The notes beneath the pieces were generated by a model. It saw nothing but the letters and a program-made list of their open reading frames with translations. It made no database searches and was not told the DNA's origin. A stretch of DNA of 39,310 nucleotides from assembly GCA_015039465.1 (NCBI GenBank), contig MU130157.1, positions 218,494 to 257,803 on the forward strand, written 5' to 3'. Shown here in pieces: positions 10,773 to 20,705 of the stretch. This stretch comes from Phlegmacium glaucopus. Its lineage: Eukaryota; Basidiomycota; Agaricomycetes; Agaricales; Cortinariaceae. The position numbers and the translations under genes were made by a program. Within the stretch, counting starts at the first letter, position 1. The number at the start of each line of letters is the position of its first letter.

Positions 10773-11019
10773 ACTTTACACTCCCCTACATTGTCCGGTG
10801 GACTCTGCTAAAAGTCTGGTCAAAGTCCGGTGGTGTCCACCAGACTTTCACCAGACTTTTAACAGATTTTATGTATATACAATTTGTTATTTCTGCACCA
10901 TCATCTCCATCACTATTAGTATATACAATTTACTTATTTTTATTTACTCAGTACCAAAATTACTTGGACTCGGACTCAGCTCAGACTCAGCTTGGACTGA
11001 ACTTGGACTGAACTTGGAC
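10773..11019. mobile_element. CCCCCAC-family element, truncated (M1)
   Basis: The left end ACTTTACACTCCCCTACATT followed by GTCCGGTGGACTC matches the terminus of the element at 16612-17060. GTCCGG/CCAGACTTT words follow, then an AT-rich core and CTTGGACTGAA repeats. The opposite terminus is missing; the sequence passes directly into the inverted N fragment at 11021. Confidence 0.65.
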
Positions 11020-11020
11020 T

Positions 11021-11262
11021 GCATCAGGAAAAATGATTTTGACACCTTTAATGCATCCTGGTGCATTGACTATCTGGATTAAATCACATCAGGAGGCCCT
11101 GGGAGTCCCTTAGAATTTATTTATAATTTATGAATTTTCATATAGAATGTTTAACCACTGTGTCCAGGAACAATTTTCTCAATAAAGAGAGATGCTATTA
11201 ATAGAATTTAAACATATTCAGGGTCCTAAAACAATTCTCTTACCATCTTTAAAAAATTTCCA
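11021..11262. mobile_element. Element N, copy 2, inverted fragment
   Basis: Starts with the N terminus CATCAGGAAAAATGATTTTG and continues as a reverse-complement match to 9597-9830 (for example TGCATTGACTATCTGGATTA against TAATCCAGATGGTCAATGCA). The tandem array seen in copy 1 is absent here. With copy 1 it forms a large inverted pair around the solo LTR and M1. Confidence 0.75.
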
Positions 11263-11278
11263 TTTTTGGAATCTTATG

Positions 11279-11425
11279 ATTTGTTGACCAGAAATGTGAT
11301 TCAGCCTTCAGGGCCACTTCCAAAACAGGCAAGTGAATTCAAAGTCCCCTTTATTTTCATGATGGCAACATTTAAGCTTTTTACCCATGCTACCAATCAG
11401 TATTGGTGTGCAATACCACATGCAA
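11279..11425. repeat. Dispersed repeat R, copy 1
   Basis: Matches 14213-14332: TTGACCAG(A/G)AA(T/C)GTGATTCAG, then AAGTGAATTCAAAGTCC, ATGATGGCAAC, TTTAAGCTTT, CTACCAATCAG and GCAATACCA. The match stops at GCAATACCA in both copies, where two unrelated coding relics begin. It could be a short LTR (starts TG, ends CA) or an element end. No target duplication was seen. Confidence 0.6.
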
Positions 11426-11830
11426 CCCCTGAATGGGTTTTGAACCCAATCAACCAGCGTCAAATTTAGAAACAGTCAATGAGTTCACCAAACAGATGCA
11501 AAATACTCTGGAAGAAGCAAAGACAACACTGGCCAAGTCCAAAGACAACATGGCAAGATTACTACAATCAGAGAAGAACTCCAGCACCCAAATACAAACT
11601 GGGCAACAAAGTCTATCTAGACTCAAGCGATATCCAGACCACCAGACTGTCCCAAAAACTCTCTCATTGACATCTCAGACCCTTCCAGATTGAAAAACAA
11701 GTTGGAAATAGTGCTTACCATCTCCATCTACCTCTATCCATGAAATGCCTGCACCTAGTTTTCAACATGGTTAAGTTAACCCCAGTGTTAGATCCTGTGC
11801 ATCCACCTCACCTTGAGACCCTGGCAAATG
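11415..11830 (+). pseudogene. Ty3/gypsy integrase C-terminal relic
   Basis: Reads MGFEPNQPASNLETVNEFTK and, after a frame change near 11567, TPAPKYKLGNKVYLDSSDIQ and LPLSMKCLHLVFNMVKLTPV. These align throughout with the minus-strand gypsy at 21370-20990 (MGFEPSQPESQMESINKFTE ... YKLGDKVYLDASDIQTTRPS ... LPLSMKRLHPVFNIVKLTPA). Stops include a TGA just before MGFEP, where an arginine codon is expected. It is a different, older copy on the opposite strand, cut off before the chromodomain. Confidence 0.85.
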
Positions 11831-11894
11831 CTGCTGCCTGTTATAAATCATTGTTTGTGTTGTATATAAACTAACCAGAGAGCAGTGGACCAGT

Positions 11895-12959
11895 TTTTTA
11901 TTTTTATTTTTTTAATCAAATTTATTGTGCATGAAGACAAAGTCCTCATGGTACACAGTACTGGCATACAGGAAGATAAGTACAAGAGCAAATCTAAGGG
12001 TGTGTTAAGTCAAAACCTATCTAAGACTACAAGAGCCATAGAATACCATGCCCCCCCCACTGACAGAGCAGTGGAGTAAAAGCTGGTCGGTGTATCCTCC
12101 ACCATCTTAGACTATGCTCCCCTGTTAAGATCCTGAGAGAAATGAAACTGAGAGTGTTGGGGTTGACTTGATGGGCGAAGGCAACAGGGTCCACTAGGGC
12201 GGATAGGGATATATAAAGAGTGTCTCAAGGACAGCCGGGCTAGCTATATAAAGTTAGTGTTTAAAGGGAATAACTGGCAGTAAGCGACTGGGGTAACGAG
12301 TGCCTTGAGCGGTTTGGGGGTGACTGAGGGTGGATGGTGTATTAGGGAGGTGTTGTAGATATGGTTGAGGGCTAAGGTAGTGGTGTATTAGGTGGGATTA
12401 TGGGCAGAAGTGGGCTGTGTTTTGAAGCATTTGGTGGCGTGGATGTAATTGAGTAATGGTTTGATGGTGGTGGGGTCTGATAGTAGGAAGGAAATGGAGT
12501 TGGTGTTACATCTAAGTTTGTGTTGTAGTAAGTGTTGTTCATGTTGGTAGTGGGGGCAGCGCAGCAGGTAGTGGTGTACTGACTCAACTGTGATGCCTTG
12601 GCAGTGGGGGCATGTAGGAGTTTTGGATTGGTGAATATGGAATAGGTGTTGGTTAAGTGGCCAGTGGCCAGTGCAAAGCTGGGTGAGGATAGCGGATTGG
12701 CGTTGGTCTAGGGAGTTGGTGAGTTTAAGGTACTTATTTGAGGGTAGGGACTTGTCAAAGGCTTGGATTAGGGGATATCAATTTGAGGTCTTCCATCATT
12801 TTTTCCATAGTTTATAGATGATGGAGAGGTTGTCTTGTCTTGTAGCAGCTAAACTAACAGGGAGGGGGGAGTTGCGTAGATATAGGGGGAGGAGGTTCTT
12901 GGAGCTCGAGGAGCCTTGGGCGGCTTGTTTTGCTAGGATGTCTGCACGTTCATTAGGAG
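11895..12959 (-). mobile_element. 5'-truncated LINE with 8-bp target duplication
   Basis: GGACCAGT stands at 11887-11894 and again at 12960-12967. The left copy is followed directly by a T-rich run, the poly(A) tail of a minus-strand insertion. The second X copy at 27412 is uninterrupted at the same point (GGACCAGACTTTAGG). The insert carries only the C-terminal end of a LINE ORF2 and its 3' region (12375 down to 11913). This is the standard product of incomplete target-primed reverse transcription. Confidence 0.85.
12375..12959 (-). pseudogene. LINE ORF2 C-terminus: RNase H end and zinc-finger tail
   Basis: Reads PPNERADILAKQAAQGSSSS (end of an RNase H domain), then after two in-frame stops near 12800 QRQSAILTQLCTGHWPLNQH, a CPHC..VHHYLLRCPHY cysteine/histidine motif, and YIHATKCFK near the stop at 12372-12374. 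The order RNase H followed by a CCHC-type tail is typical of fungal LINE ORF2 proteins. The reverse transcriptase and endonuclease parts are absent because of 5' truncation. Confidence 0.85.
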
Positions 12960-13365
12960 GGACCAGTCTTTAGGTCAAGAGTCTCCCTGTTAGTTCGTTT
13001 AGGGAAGGTGTAACCTTGACTTGTAACACACAGGGACACAGGGGTAGGGGGTGAGAATAGAGATGGGGAGGATGAGGATGAATGAGAAAGAGTCTTTAGT
13101 AAGACTAAAGCAGCTGACAGAAGGTTGACAGTAAAGGTCTGAAAAAGCGAACTTAGAGGGATTAAGGAGGAGGATGAGGATGGATAAGAGAAAGTCTTCA
13201 GAAAGACTATAGCAATTGATAGTAGAGGACAGTAACAGATAAAAGGTTGAAAAAGCGAACTTGAGGAAGGAATTCACTGGAATTCCACTGAGAGGATGAC
13301 TGTTGGGGAGTAAGAATGAATTGAGGTGAACTACTTATCCTGGTACAAAAGAGCAGTATTTATAC

Positions 13366-14212
13366 CCTAAGGATGAGGCTATGTAGAACAATAAAAAGAA
13401 AGAAGTATGCACTGTCAAAGGAAGAAAGATAAAGAGAGGACAGCTGCGAGAAGAAAAGAACAATGGAAAAGAAGAAGGAACAATAAAAAAAATCTGTAAA
13501 GTGTCAAAGTGTGAGAGAAAAGAAAAGAAGGCAGTGTACATAGTCCAATAGCAAAAATATATCAACTCCATAGGCGTGTGGTCATGTCAAAAATGTGAAA
13601 GGTCCTGAGTCAACACTTGAAAGGTGCAGCCTTGTTCCCGAGAAAATACTACTTGCCCATGATCCCATGTTGCGCAGCCTTGATAACACTTAACACACTG
13701 TGAGAATAATCCTCTGCTGCTGATTCATCCGCAATTCCTGCTTAGTCATGATCCTCCTGGACTTCCTAAGTTGTCATAAAGAGGGTAGGAAGGTTTCATG
13801 TACCATGTGAATGATGGTTTTGGCAGTGAATGATAAGATAAGAGGTAGATAATCAAGGATAGGGGACTGAGTGCGATCCAAGAGCGAGGGATGGCAAGAT
13901 AGATGGCTGAAGCAAAAAGTTGTGGGTTCATAGCCACAACAATGATGACAAAGCCACTGACATAATGGGAGATGTAGCTGATGCATCCATAAAGGGGCCA
14001 TTCTTGAAATGATGGACCAAAGATACAATCAAATGCGAGCCAATGACTGATGTGAATAGTAGATTGATTGCTTTGTTGTATTGCTAGCCAAGGAACAAAT
14101 GGATGGTAGATGTTTAGGAGCATGTTGATAGTGTAAACAATGGAGAGCATGGTGACAGACATTGAGGATATGATGAGCAATGAGGATGATAATGTTGAAC
14201 AAATGATTTTAT
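13366..14212. other. No confident gene
   Basis: A purine-rich stretch (13380-13530, GAAAGAAGAAAAG words) is followed by sequence with hydrophobic minus-strand translations (14180-13746) that I do not recognise and that show no conserved motif. Nothing further can be supported. Confidence 0.3.
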
Positions 14213-14332
14213 TGACCAGGAACGTGATTCAGGGCTGCTTCCAAAATAGGTAAGTGAATTCAAAGTCCGCTTATTTTCATGATGGCAACTTTTAAGCTTT
14301 CTTCTCACGCTACCAATCAGTGCGCAATACCA
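14213..14332. repeat. Dispersed repeat R, copy 2
   Basis: Same repeat as 11279-11425, slightly shorter. It ends at GCAATACCA immediately before the DUF6532-type coding sequence, as the other copy does before the gypsy relic. Confidence 0.6.
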
Positions 14333-14334
14333 TC

Positions 14335-15430
14335 AACTCAAAGATGACAACAACCTCAATGAGTCTATCAGGGAAGACAGTGTAAGTGATGAGGCTGATG
14401 AAGATGAAGATGATGAGTCGTTCGGTCAATGGGCTCATCGCTATTCAAACACACCATGGGATGCAGAACCCAAGGCAACAACCATGAAATACTACCCCCC
14501 AGGCTGGCAGGCCATGCTTGAAATGGCAAAGAATAACATGAGAAAGCATGTAGCCCTCGTTAATGCCTTCCCATGAAGAGACAGAGACCTCAAGGAGGCC
14601 ACTGTCATCCTCAACAACACAATTACCAAATACCAAAGGATCGAAGACATCACTCTAGAGCCAGGTTATGCTGTTTGTCTTTTTAATTTATTAGTTATTG
14701 ATCATCTGTTTAGGATATTCCCCAGATCAAAATATGAGCATTCTGGTAAAACATTACATTCCCATCATCCAACAACTACTAATTCCCTACCTAAATTTTC
14801 AATGAACATTTGTCCTTTTACCAGAAGTTAAAAAAGGTTATTCAGCGCATTATGCTTGCAAAATATGGGAATCTGCTTTGCCCATCTGAATTTGAAGGAG
14901 GCAACCAACAAGAGGAGTATGACTTGGTGCAACAAGTGGTTCACAAATCGCTAAAGGAAGGCCTCTTTCTTCAGGGTGGAGAAGACGAAAACATGGGTTT
15001 TTTTTTGTTTTAGTATTTCTCTCACACATTTCTTGTTATGTTTGAAGGGGAAATGCAAAAATATTGCACATCCAGTGATACCCACTGTAATTCACGAGTT
15101 TTTCTACACTGACAAAGATTGTCTTGCAGCTCTCTATCAACAAGATTTCAAACACATGGTCCCTGATCATGTTATTGCCCTAGTCTTGACTTGCATAAGT
15201 ACTTTCTCTTATCAAACAACTCCACTAATGATTATTCTATAGATTCAGAATTGTCTCAAAGGATACACTGACCACGGTTATAGAAAAACAATTACCCTAG
15301 ATGGAGATATGTACCGAGTAGTAATGAAGCACCACCTCCACTTAATTTATATGCTGAAGCGCCATGAGTATCACGGAGCATGGTATGAAGCTTGTCATGC
15401 CAGATGGGCACAGAAGGGGATGTAAGAAAT
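14335..15430 (+). pseudogene. DUF6532-type repetitive basidiomycete gene, 5'-truncated
   Basis: Exon-like pieces in order: 14335-14664 (EDDESFGQWAHRYSNTPWDA, VILNNTITKYQRIEDITLEP); 14714-14745; 14825 to about 14994 (NLLCPSEFEGGNQQEEYDLV, VHKSLKEGLFLQGGEDEN); 15048 to about 15195 (KCKNIAHPVIPTVIHEFFYT, DFKHMVPDHVIALVLTC); and about 15244-15427 (GYTDHGYRKTITLDGDMYRV, HEYHGAWYEACHARWAQKGM). Introns of 45-80 bases with GT..AG ends separate them (14665-14713, 14746-14824). The pattern HP....EFFYTDKD...PDHVIALVLT fits the DUF6532 domain, common and often transposon-associated in basidiomycetes, with no known function. A TGA at 14574-14576 falls where NAFPRRDRDL is expected. The last junction near 15195 does not splice cleanly in frame. 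The N-terminus is replaced by repeat R. Confidence 0.65.
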
Positions 15431-15746
15431 ATTTCTTTGTCTTCAACTTAATAATTTGATTCACTGACTGTTATTTGCTTCATTAGGCAACTTCTAGAAT
15501 GAGATGAAGGCCCAGTTGCTCGTTACGCCCCTGCACTACAACTTGACTGATGATTGGTATGTTCACTCTTATTTTATTGCCTGTATAGTCTACTGATAAG
15601 CTTAGATGCAGATTCTGTCGAGATAACCATCTTCTGAGTAGTTGTCAATACCCCCTAATGCAATGTCTAGCTAGTATACTTGTTTTATGTAGATTTAGAA
15701 TTCTTTACTTTAATACCATCAATAATGTTTCCAAATATTCCATTAT
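15431..15746. other. No confident gene
   Basis: Possible 3' continuation of the preceding pseudogene: GTAAGA at 15422 and CATTAGGC near 15485 could be one more intron, with a short coding tail up to about 15550. After that no signal is seen up to the MITE target site. Confidence 0.3.
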
Positions 15747-15754
15747 GCAACAAC

Positions 15755-16228
15755 TAGTGTTGCCACCAGCGCAGCTCAGAGCCACCCTGAGCGGCTCAAG
15801 CCATGCCTTCAGTCACATAAGACTGGTAAGAGGTAATCTGTTGAAAAAACTTCTCTTAACATTATAATATAGCTATATTAGATATTCTAAGTATTAATTT
15901 TACTATAAATTGCAGTATCCCATCCCCAGAGCCAGGCAACTGCCTCCCATGACCATATTTGGTAATATTTACAAAAAGACAAACATAGCCAAAGTTGAGC
16001 CAAAGATTTTATGTTACACAGATATCTGACTCTAGGGGATATTACAACATGTTTTTTTGTTATAAATATAGTGTACACAGCTTAAACAGTAAAACTTAGG
16101 CTTAGCAGACAAGTAGGACTACAGGTGAACAATGCTGGTGATCCTAAATCCACTCAGCTGCTCAGAGCTGATCAGGGTGGCTCTAGGGTCATTACATTGG
16201 CTCAGGTGCCTGAGCCATGGCAACACTA
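15755..16228. mobile_element. hAT-type MITE, 474 bp, 8-bp target duplication
   Basis: Terminal inverted repeats TAGTGTTGCCA (15755) and TGGCAACACTA (to 16228) are flanked by perfect GCAACAAC at 15747-15754 and 16229-16236. Eight-base target duplications and TAGTGTTG-like ends are typical of hAT transposons. Subterminal words AGAGCCACCCTGA (about 15779) and TCAGGGTGGCTCT (about 16173) are also inverted, and GGCTCA repeats occur at both ends. No coding frame, so it was mobilised in trans. Confidence 0.9.
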
Positions 16229-16375
16229 GCAACAACTATCAGTATTCGGATATGGTATATGAACAAATCATTCTCTGGATCCAACTATGGTCTATATTAT
16301 GTAGCTAGACAACACAAGCATACCCTATCCTAAACTTTATAGTACTAAGTAATAGCCAGCTATTTCTGGATAATA

Positions 16376-16520
16376 ATGAGTTAAGCTTATATAGCACCCC
16401 ATAGTAACAAGTTTGGCCTATATAGTAATAAGCTAAGCCTACATAGTGCTCTATAGTAACAATTTTGGCCTATATAGAGTAACAAGCTAAGCCTATATAG
16501 TGCTCCATAGCACCGGGCAG
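16376..16520. repeat. Three tandem units of about 52-54 bases
   Basis: Units share AAGCTAAGCCTA(C/T)ATAGTGCTC, CATAGTAACAA and TTTGGCCTATATAG. The third is partial, ending near CCATAGCACCGGGC. No coding sense seen. Confidence 0.85.
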
Positions 16521-16611
16521 TGCAAGGCTATTTCTGGACAGAAGTGACATGACACTGGACAGCACATCAGTAAACTCCAATTTTTGCTATACTTTACTAT
16601 ATTTTTCGAGG

Positions 16612-17060
16612 ACTTTACACTCCCCCACATTGTCCGGCCGGAATTCCGCCGGACTCCAGAAAAGTCCGGTCAGAGTCCGGTCAGAGTCCGGTGGAAGTCC
16701 GGTGGAAGTCCGGCGGAAGTCTGGTGGAAGTCCAGTGGAAGTCCAGTGGAAGTACAAAACATGCCTGTATCCCCTCCTAACCTAAGAACGCGCTACCGCG
16801 CGGACAGAAAATATCCCCATCCCTAAATATTAATCCTAAGCCCTAAATCTAAATATAACCCTAAGCCTAACCTCTAAATCTAAATATAACCCTAAATTCT
16901 ATCAAAAGTCTGGCGGACTGTGACCAGACATACAGTCCAGGCATTTTTCTACTTTCACTGGACTCTGACCGGACTCTCACCAGACTTTTTACCGGAATTT
17001 TAGTGGAGTCCGCCGGACTTCTGCCGGACTCCAGCCGGACAACGTGGGGGACTGTAAAGT
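16612..17060. mobile_element. CCCCCAC-family inverted-repeat element, complete (M2)
   Basis: Left end ACTTTACACTCCCCCACATT then GTCCGGCCGGA; right end, on the opposite strand, ACTTTACAGTCCCCCACGTT then GTCCGGCTGGA. This is an inverted repeat of about 31 bases with few mismatches. Inside each end lies an array of GTCCGG-type words: nine or so AGTCCGGTGGA units at 16660-16750 and a looser set at 16910-17040. The core (16820-16900) is rich in CCCTAA and CTAAATCTAAATATAACC words. It has no coding frame. A target duplication is not clear; CTATATTTTTC and CTATTTTTC flank the two sides at slightly different offsets. Confidence 0.8.
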
Positions 17061-17199
17061 ACACTATTTTTCTATAACTCACTATGACAAAAAATCAGAG
17101 TTTGCTGATGCACTATAAATAAAAGAACCTTTTCTATGGTTCTATGGTGCTGTCTGGTAAAATTGTGCTATATTTCCCAAGTCAATATTTGCTATGGGA

Positions 17200-17820
17200 A
17201 CCCTTCATTAGAACCATCTTGCCCTGATTTACCTTGTCTGGACTGCATCACGGCTGGATGCCAGAGACCCTGCTTGCTTTGTTTATCACAACAAGGATGT
17301 GATGCTTTAGCATTTGTTACCAGAAGGCTTCCTTCCTCCTTTAACACTGCCCAAATCTGTCACTGCTCCAAAGTTGCATACAAAAAAGAAGGATAAATTA
17401 AACAAGAAGGAATGGGGAAAAGTAGAAAAACACTTGCTTAAATTTGGAGACTCCATTCGCCAACTAGAACAACATTTGGATCATCATAAATATCACCCTC
17501 GTTCATCCTACTTTCCACTTGATGTATTGTCATCCATACTTGACAAGTTGCTTGTCACCCATTTTTCTTCGCACCTCAAAAGTATTCTCAACAATTCTTG
17601 GATCTACTACGGCACTCATGGAAATGCTCTCTATAACTCCATCATCAATATTCAGATGCAGATCATTACTGAGCACAGTAAATCTCAAGAACTCACAAAA
17701 TTAAAGCAACGAGAGAAACAACAACCAGCAATGATTATTGAAGACAAAAATCAAAGTCAATCCCTATCCAAAATACAGCATGAAGAACCGATATACCAAG
17801 TTCCATTAGTTGATGCTTGA
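17200..17820 (+). pseudogene. C-terminal fragment of an unknown repetitive protein
   Basis: A cysteine-rich stretch (CPDLPCLDCITAGCQRPCLL, about 17220-17290) is followed in another frame by LPEGFLPPLTLPKSV, a lysine-rich KKKDKLNKKEWGKVEKHLLK, then SIRQLEQHLDHHKYHPRSSY and SSILDKLLVTHFSSHLKSIL, ending with a Gln/Lys-rich tail and a stop at 17818-17820. The order Cys-cluster, basic linker, helical tail reminds me of the C-terminal ends of RecQ-like helicase families repeated in basidiomycete genomes, but no helicase motif is present, so this is weak. The 3' end runs into the convergent pseudogene on the other strand. Confidence 0.4.
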
Positions 17821-18564
17821 AGGTGAATTTCACTCCCTGGAACATTGACATGAGAAAGCTGGTCAATCTCCTGGTGAATGTATGCAGAAATGAGGTTGGT
17901 TGCCCATGAGAATAAAGAAGGACAAGCATGGAATATTTCAGCAGGAGAGACTGAGGGTGAGAATGGAGTATGATGCTCAGAATAAAGTGGCGAGGTGGGT
18001 GAAGGTGCACTGTGTTTGTGCCCATAGATGAGGACAATGATATCAGACATCTTGATTTTACTGCATCCTTGGAGAAACCAAGAAACAGCCTTTGCATGGA
18101 AAGAACCTCAAGGATCAGACTCCCCAGAGATACAACTTGGATTGTAGAATAGAACCTTCAAGAATTCACCCAGAGAGTCAAATCCAGAGTCCTTCAGAAC
18201 TACTTCCATTCTCTCAAACTTGTATGCCTGCTTTTTGTTGGAATATTTTAGTGTGAGCTGAAACATGTTACAGAATATGGACCTAAGTAGATAGCTAGGA
18301 ATACTGACCAATAGCAGATGCTGCTCATAGATAGTTATCAGCTACCCAGAGTATGTAGTTTGTATAAGTAGTAGACCATTGAGGGTGGAATCCCTCATCA
18401 GTTTGAACCAATACAAAGTGTATTCCCCCTCCATCTAAGTGACCACCTGTGTTAGCTCCCTAGTTGGATTATCGTACTTCAACCTGATCCCTAAAATTTC
18501 AACACTTTTCTGTGTCGCTCTGTGGAGATTGATTCAATTGGTGTTGGCTTGAGGATCCATCCAT
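17800..18564 (-). pseudogene. N-terminal part of a repetitive DUF6589-like protein, split by a solo LTR
   Basis: The start ATG is at 18564. MDGSSSQHQLNQSPQSDTEK is read from 18564 to 18505 and, after removing the solo LTR and one CTTTT copy, continues in frame as QAYKFERMEVVLKDSGFDSL, then VLFYNPSCISGESDP. A TGA (18108-18110) follows where arginine would fit. The same frame continues GSFHAKAVSWFLQG to IKMSDIIVLIYGHKHSAPSP, FSPSVSPAEIFHACPSLFSW, AYIHQEIDQLSHVNVPGSEI and HLQASTNG. Short acidic helix, MSDII...YGHKHS and IFHA(R/C)PSLF..WA motifs recall the N-terminal part of DUF6589-type proteins common in basidiomycetes. That assignment is from memory of the family style and is not certain. The remainder of the protein is missing beyond about 17800. 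Confidence 0.5.
18236..18504 (+). mobile_element. Solo LTR with 5-bp target duplication CTTTT
   Basis: Starts TGTTGGAATATTTTAG, ends AAAATTTCAACA, and is flanked by CTTTT at 18231-18235 and 18505-18509. Short hairpin TGAGGG..CCCTCA at 18380-18397. Orientation is inferred from the hairpin being nearer the 3' end, as in the other LTRs here. It interrupts the minus-strand gene at the codon for E/K in DTEKQAYKF. Confidence 0.88.
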
Positions 18565-20292
18565 CTAGCAAGGTATATTGAATAGAGAGCCAAGGAGAGG
18601 TGATAATAATATAGAAGGTGATTCCTGCAGATCATTTGGAGATGGTAGACTCAAGGAACTCAATGCAGATGGCAGGAGATGTTTGAAGTATTCCGGGGTT
18701 TCTGGCACTGTGATGACAGGAGTTTTCTTGTAAGATCGAACTTGTTGGATGTTTTCTTTCATGAAGTTCAATGTTTGAATGAAATAACAATTGAATTTAT
18801 AATAATAACAAGTGTTGTAAAGGTATAAACACATCAACAGCAGAGGAATGATAGGTAATATTGACACAACACTGTTTCAAAGTCCGAAGATTACATAAGC
18901 TTTTTCTGACACGGTTTGGGGGGCGTGATATGAACAGGACTAGGCCAAGCCAGGCTGGCACATCACTAATACTACTGTATTCCATGAGTATGACTCTATG
19001 AGAATTGAAAAGCTGCTGATTTTCCATCTCTGGTTGTAGTACTAGTGCTTGGAAGTTAGGTTAGTTAACTGGAAAATAACTGCGACCTAACTGTGACCTA
19101 ACTGAAAAGCTAACCTAACTGCAGTTAGGGTTACTCAATTTTGAAAATAAAATAACCAGTTATAACTGCCTCTATTTTACCCTTTCAAAATGTGCCTAAG
19201 AACATTAAAAACACTCAAAATTTGACTGAGTTATTGTCAAATCTCTAAATATTAGTCAAAATAGTAGAGTTTTAAGATTAATTTCATAAATATGTCAATT
19301 CTTCACCAAATTAAGCATTCTTGGGCTCATCGTAAAGCTACAATAAGTCCCTTTAATTAGCTAACTTTAAACAAGGGTAGTGTCACTTGTTAAAGTCTTT
19401 AAAACTTCAGATTTCAGATCTCAGGGCATGCCTGATAGGCGGGCCCGGGGTCCTGGTAGCCCTCAATTGCCTTTGGGAGGTTCGCATGGGAAATATTTTG
19501 CTGATAGGACATGCTACAACAACTAGTAGCCAGCACAGTAGTAAAGCAGTAGCAGCCAGTTCAAGAATATGTTCAAATTTAAGAGTATGTTCAAATTTTG
19601 ATATGATACTAGGTACTTAATTTTTTGAAAGGCTCCATCTCAGTGGCAACCTTTCACAACCCTGGCTTGATGCCAAAAAAATAATATTTATGAAGCTGAC
19701 AAGACCTTGTTCAGGATCCTTTCTCAGGCTTCCTGGAGGCTCCCGCTCTTGAGATGTTATCTCTTGTCTCCTTTTCTATCCCCTCAAAGTTTTACCTGAT
19801 GCTGCCTTTGTAAGATGGTAATTAATATTTATTTGCCTTCCTATGGACTTCCTTCCCCCTTCTCCTACATGATGTTGATGTGCGAGTGCCAAGAAGCTAG
19901 TCTTTCAGCTCCATGTGAAAGTTTTTTAGTATGAACACATACAATTACATCAAACCTTGTTAGAACCCTGAATTTATGACAATCAGTCCCTGAAGGTCCC
20001 TGATCAATATGATTGTGCACAGGGAGTCTGTTCTCATCTCTGATACCCGTTAAAGTCAGGAGACTTTAACAGAAATTTAAGATATCTCATGTGTTATGAG
20101 TGACTTTCTTGAGGTTTCTTCACTTTACTGTTAAATTCAAGCTAACGGCCGTGGGCCACATATAGATAATGGGTTATGGGTATCTTGTACTTGGCATTTG
20201 AAATTGAGGTAAACAATATGGCACCTACCATACAGTCATTACACTCTTTATAAGCTTTATTTCAAGGTGCTTGTGGACATGGACATTGAGCC
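18565..20292. other. Intergenic stretch with short repeats, no gene
   Basis: Contains the 69-base dispersed motif at 18874-18942, a cluster of GTTAG/CTAAC words at 19040-19175 with inverted AGTTAACTGG and CCAGTTATAACT suggestive of a tiny foldback element, and otherwise AT-rich sequence without coding pattern. The gypsy LTR begins at 20293. Confidence 0.4.
18874..18942. repeat. Dispersed conserved motif, copy 1
   Basis: GTTTCAAAGTCCG(A)AGATT, a 10-base insertion, then a 42-base stretch (18901-18942) identical to 30661-30702. Includes CTGACACGG, a run of six G, and CGTGATATGAACAGGAC. Function unknown. Confidence 0.85.
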
Positions 20293-20705
20293 TGTTAGGG
20301 CAACTGTGACGCCGACTTAGTCAAGCTAGCAGGGGATCCAAAGTTAATAATATTTCAAAGGGATATCTACAAGTGACTCACCTAGCAGGGGATCCAAAGA
20401 GGAAAGGATGGGGATCCCTGCTAGGCTGTGGGGTATCTAAGTACTAATATGGACATAACAGAGATATAAAATAAATAAAGGAATGATATGATAATAATTA
20501 ATTAATTAATTAAGAAGTGGTGTGATGTGAAAAATAAAAATAAAAGATGGAGCGAACTGGAGGATCGGAGTCGGATTGGAGTTACGGAGTATCGGAGTAA
20601 ATGAATGATGGAAGTGGAGTTGGATGGAAGGTCGGAGGTCGTTGGAAAGGTGGGGTGTATGATTCTAAGGTTGAGGTTTGGGTTGAAATCGGGTGTCCCC
20701 TAACA
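20293..20705 (-). repeat. 3' LTR of the gypsy element, 413 bp
   Basis: On the minus strand starts TGTTAGGGGACACCC and ends TTGCCCTAACA. About 255 bases of it align with 27107-27361, with only scattered differences, for example AACTGTGACGC here against AACTGCGACGC there. The shared tract includes an ATTAATTAATTAATT run. Confidence 0.92.

Larger units (their letters stand above)
11839..13365 (-). repeat. Repeat X, copy 1, split by a LINE insertion
   Basis: 11839-11894 plus 12960-13365 match the continuous sequence 27363-27746 (shared words include GTTTGTGTTGT, ACCAGAG, TTTAGGTCA, TTCGTTTAGGGAAGGT, GAAAAAGCGAACTTAGAGGG, GGAATTCACTGGAATTCCAC and ATCCTGGTACAAAAGAGC). On the minus strand a TATA-like GGTATAAATACTGC near 13363 precedes the body, so it is probably an LTR in minus orientation. 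The ends are not defined by a target duplication. The break is a 5'-truncated LINE. Confidence 0.6.

Noticed and set aside
13746..14180. Hydrophobic minus-strand frame as a membrane protein
   Set aside because: No recognisable motif, no clean start, and neighbouring frames look similar. Insufficient support.
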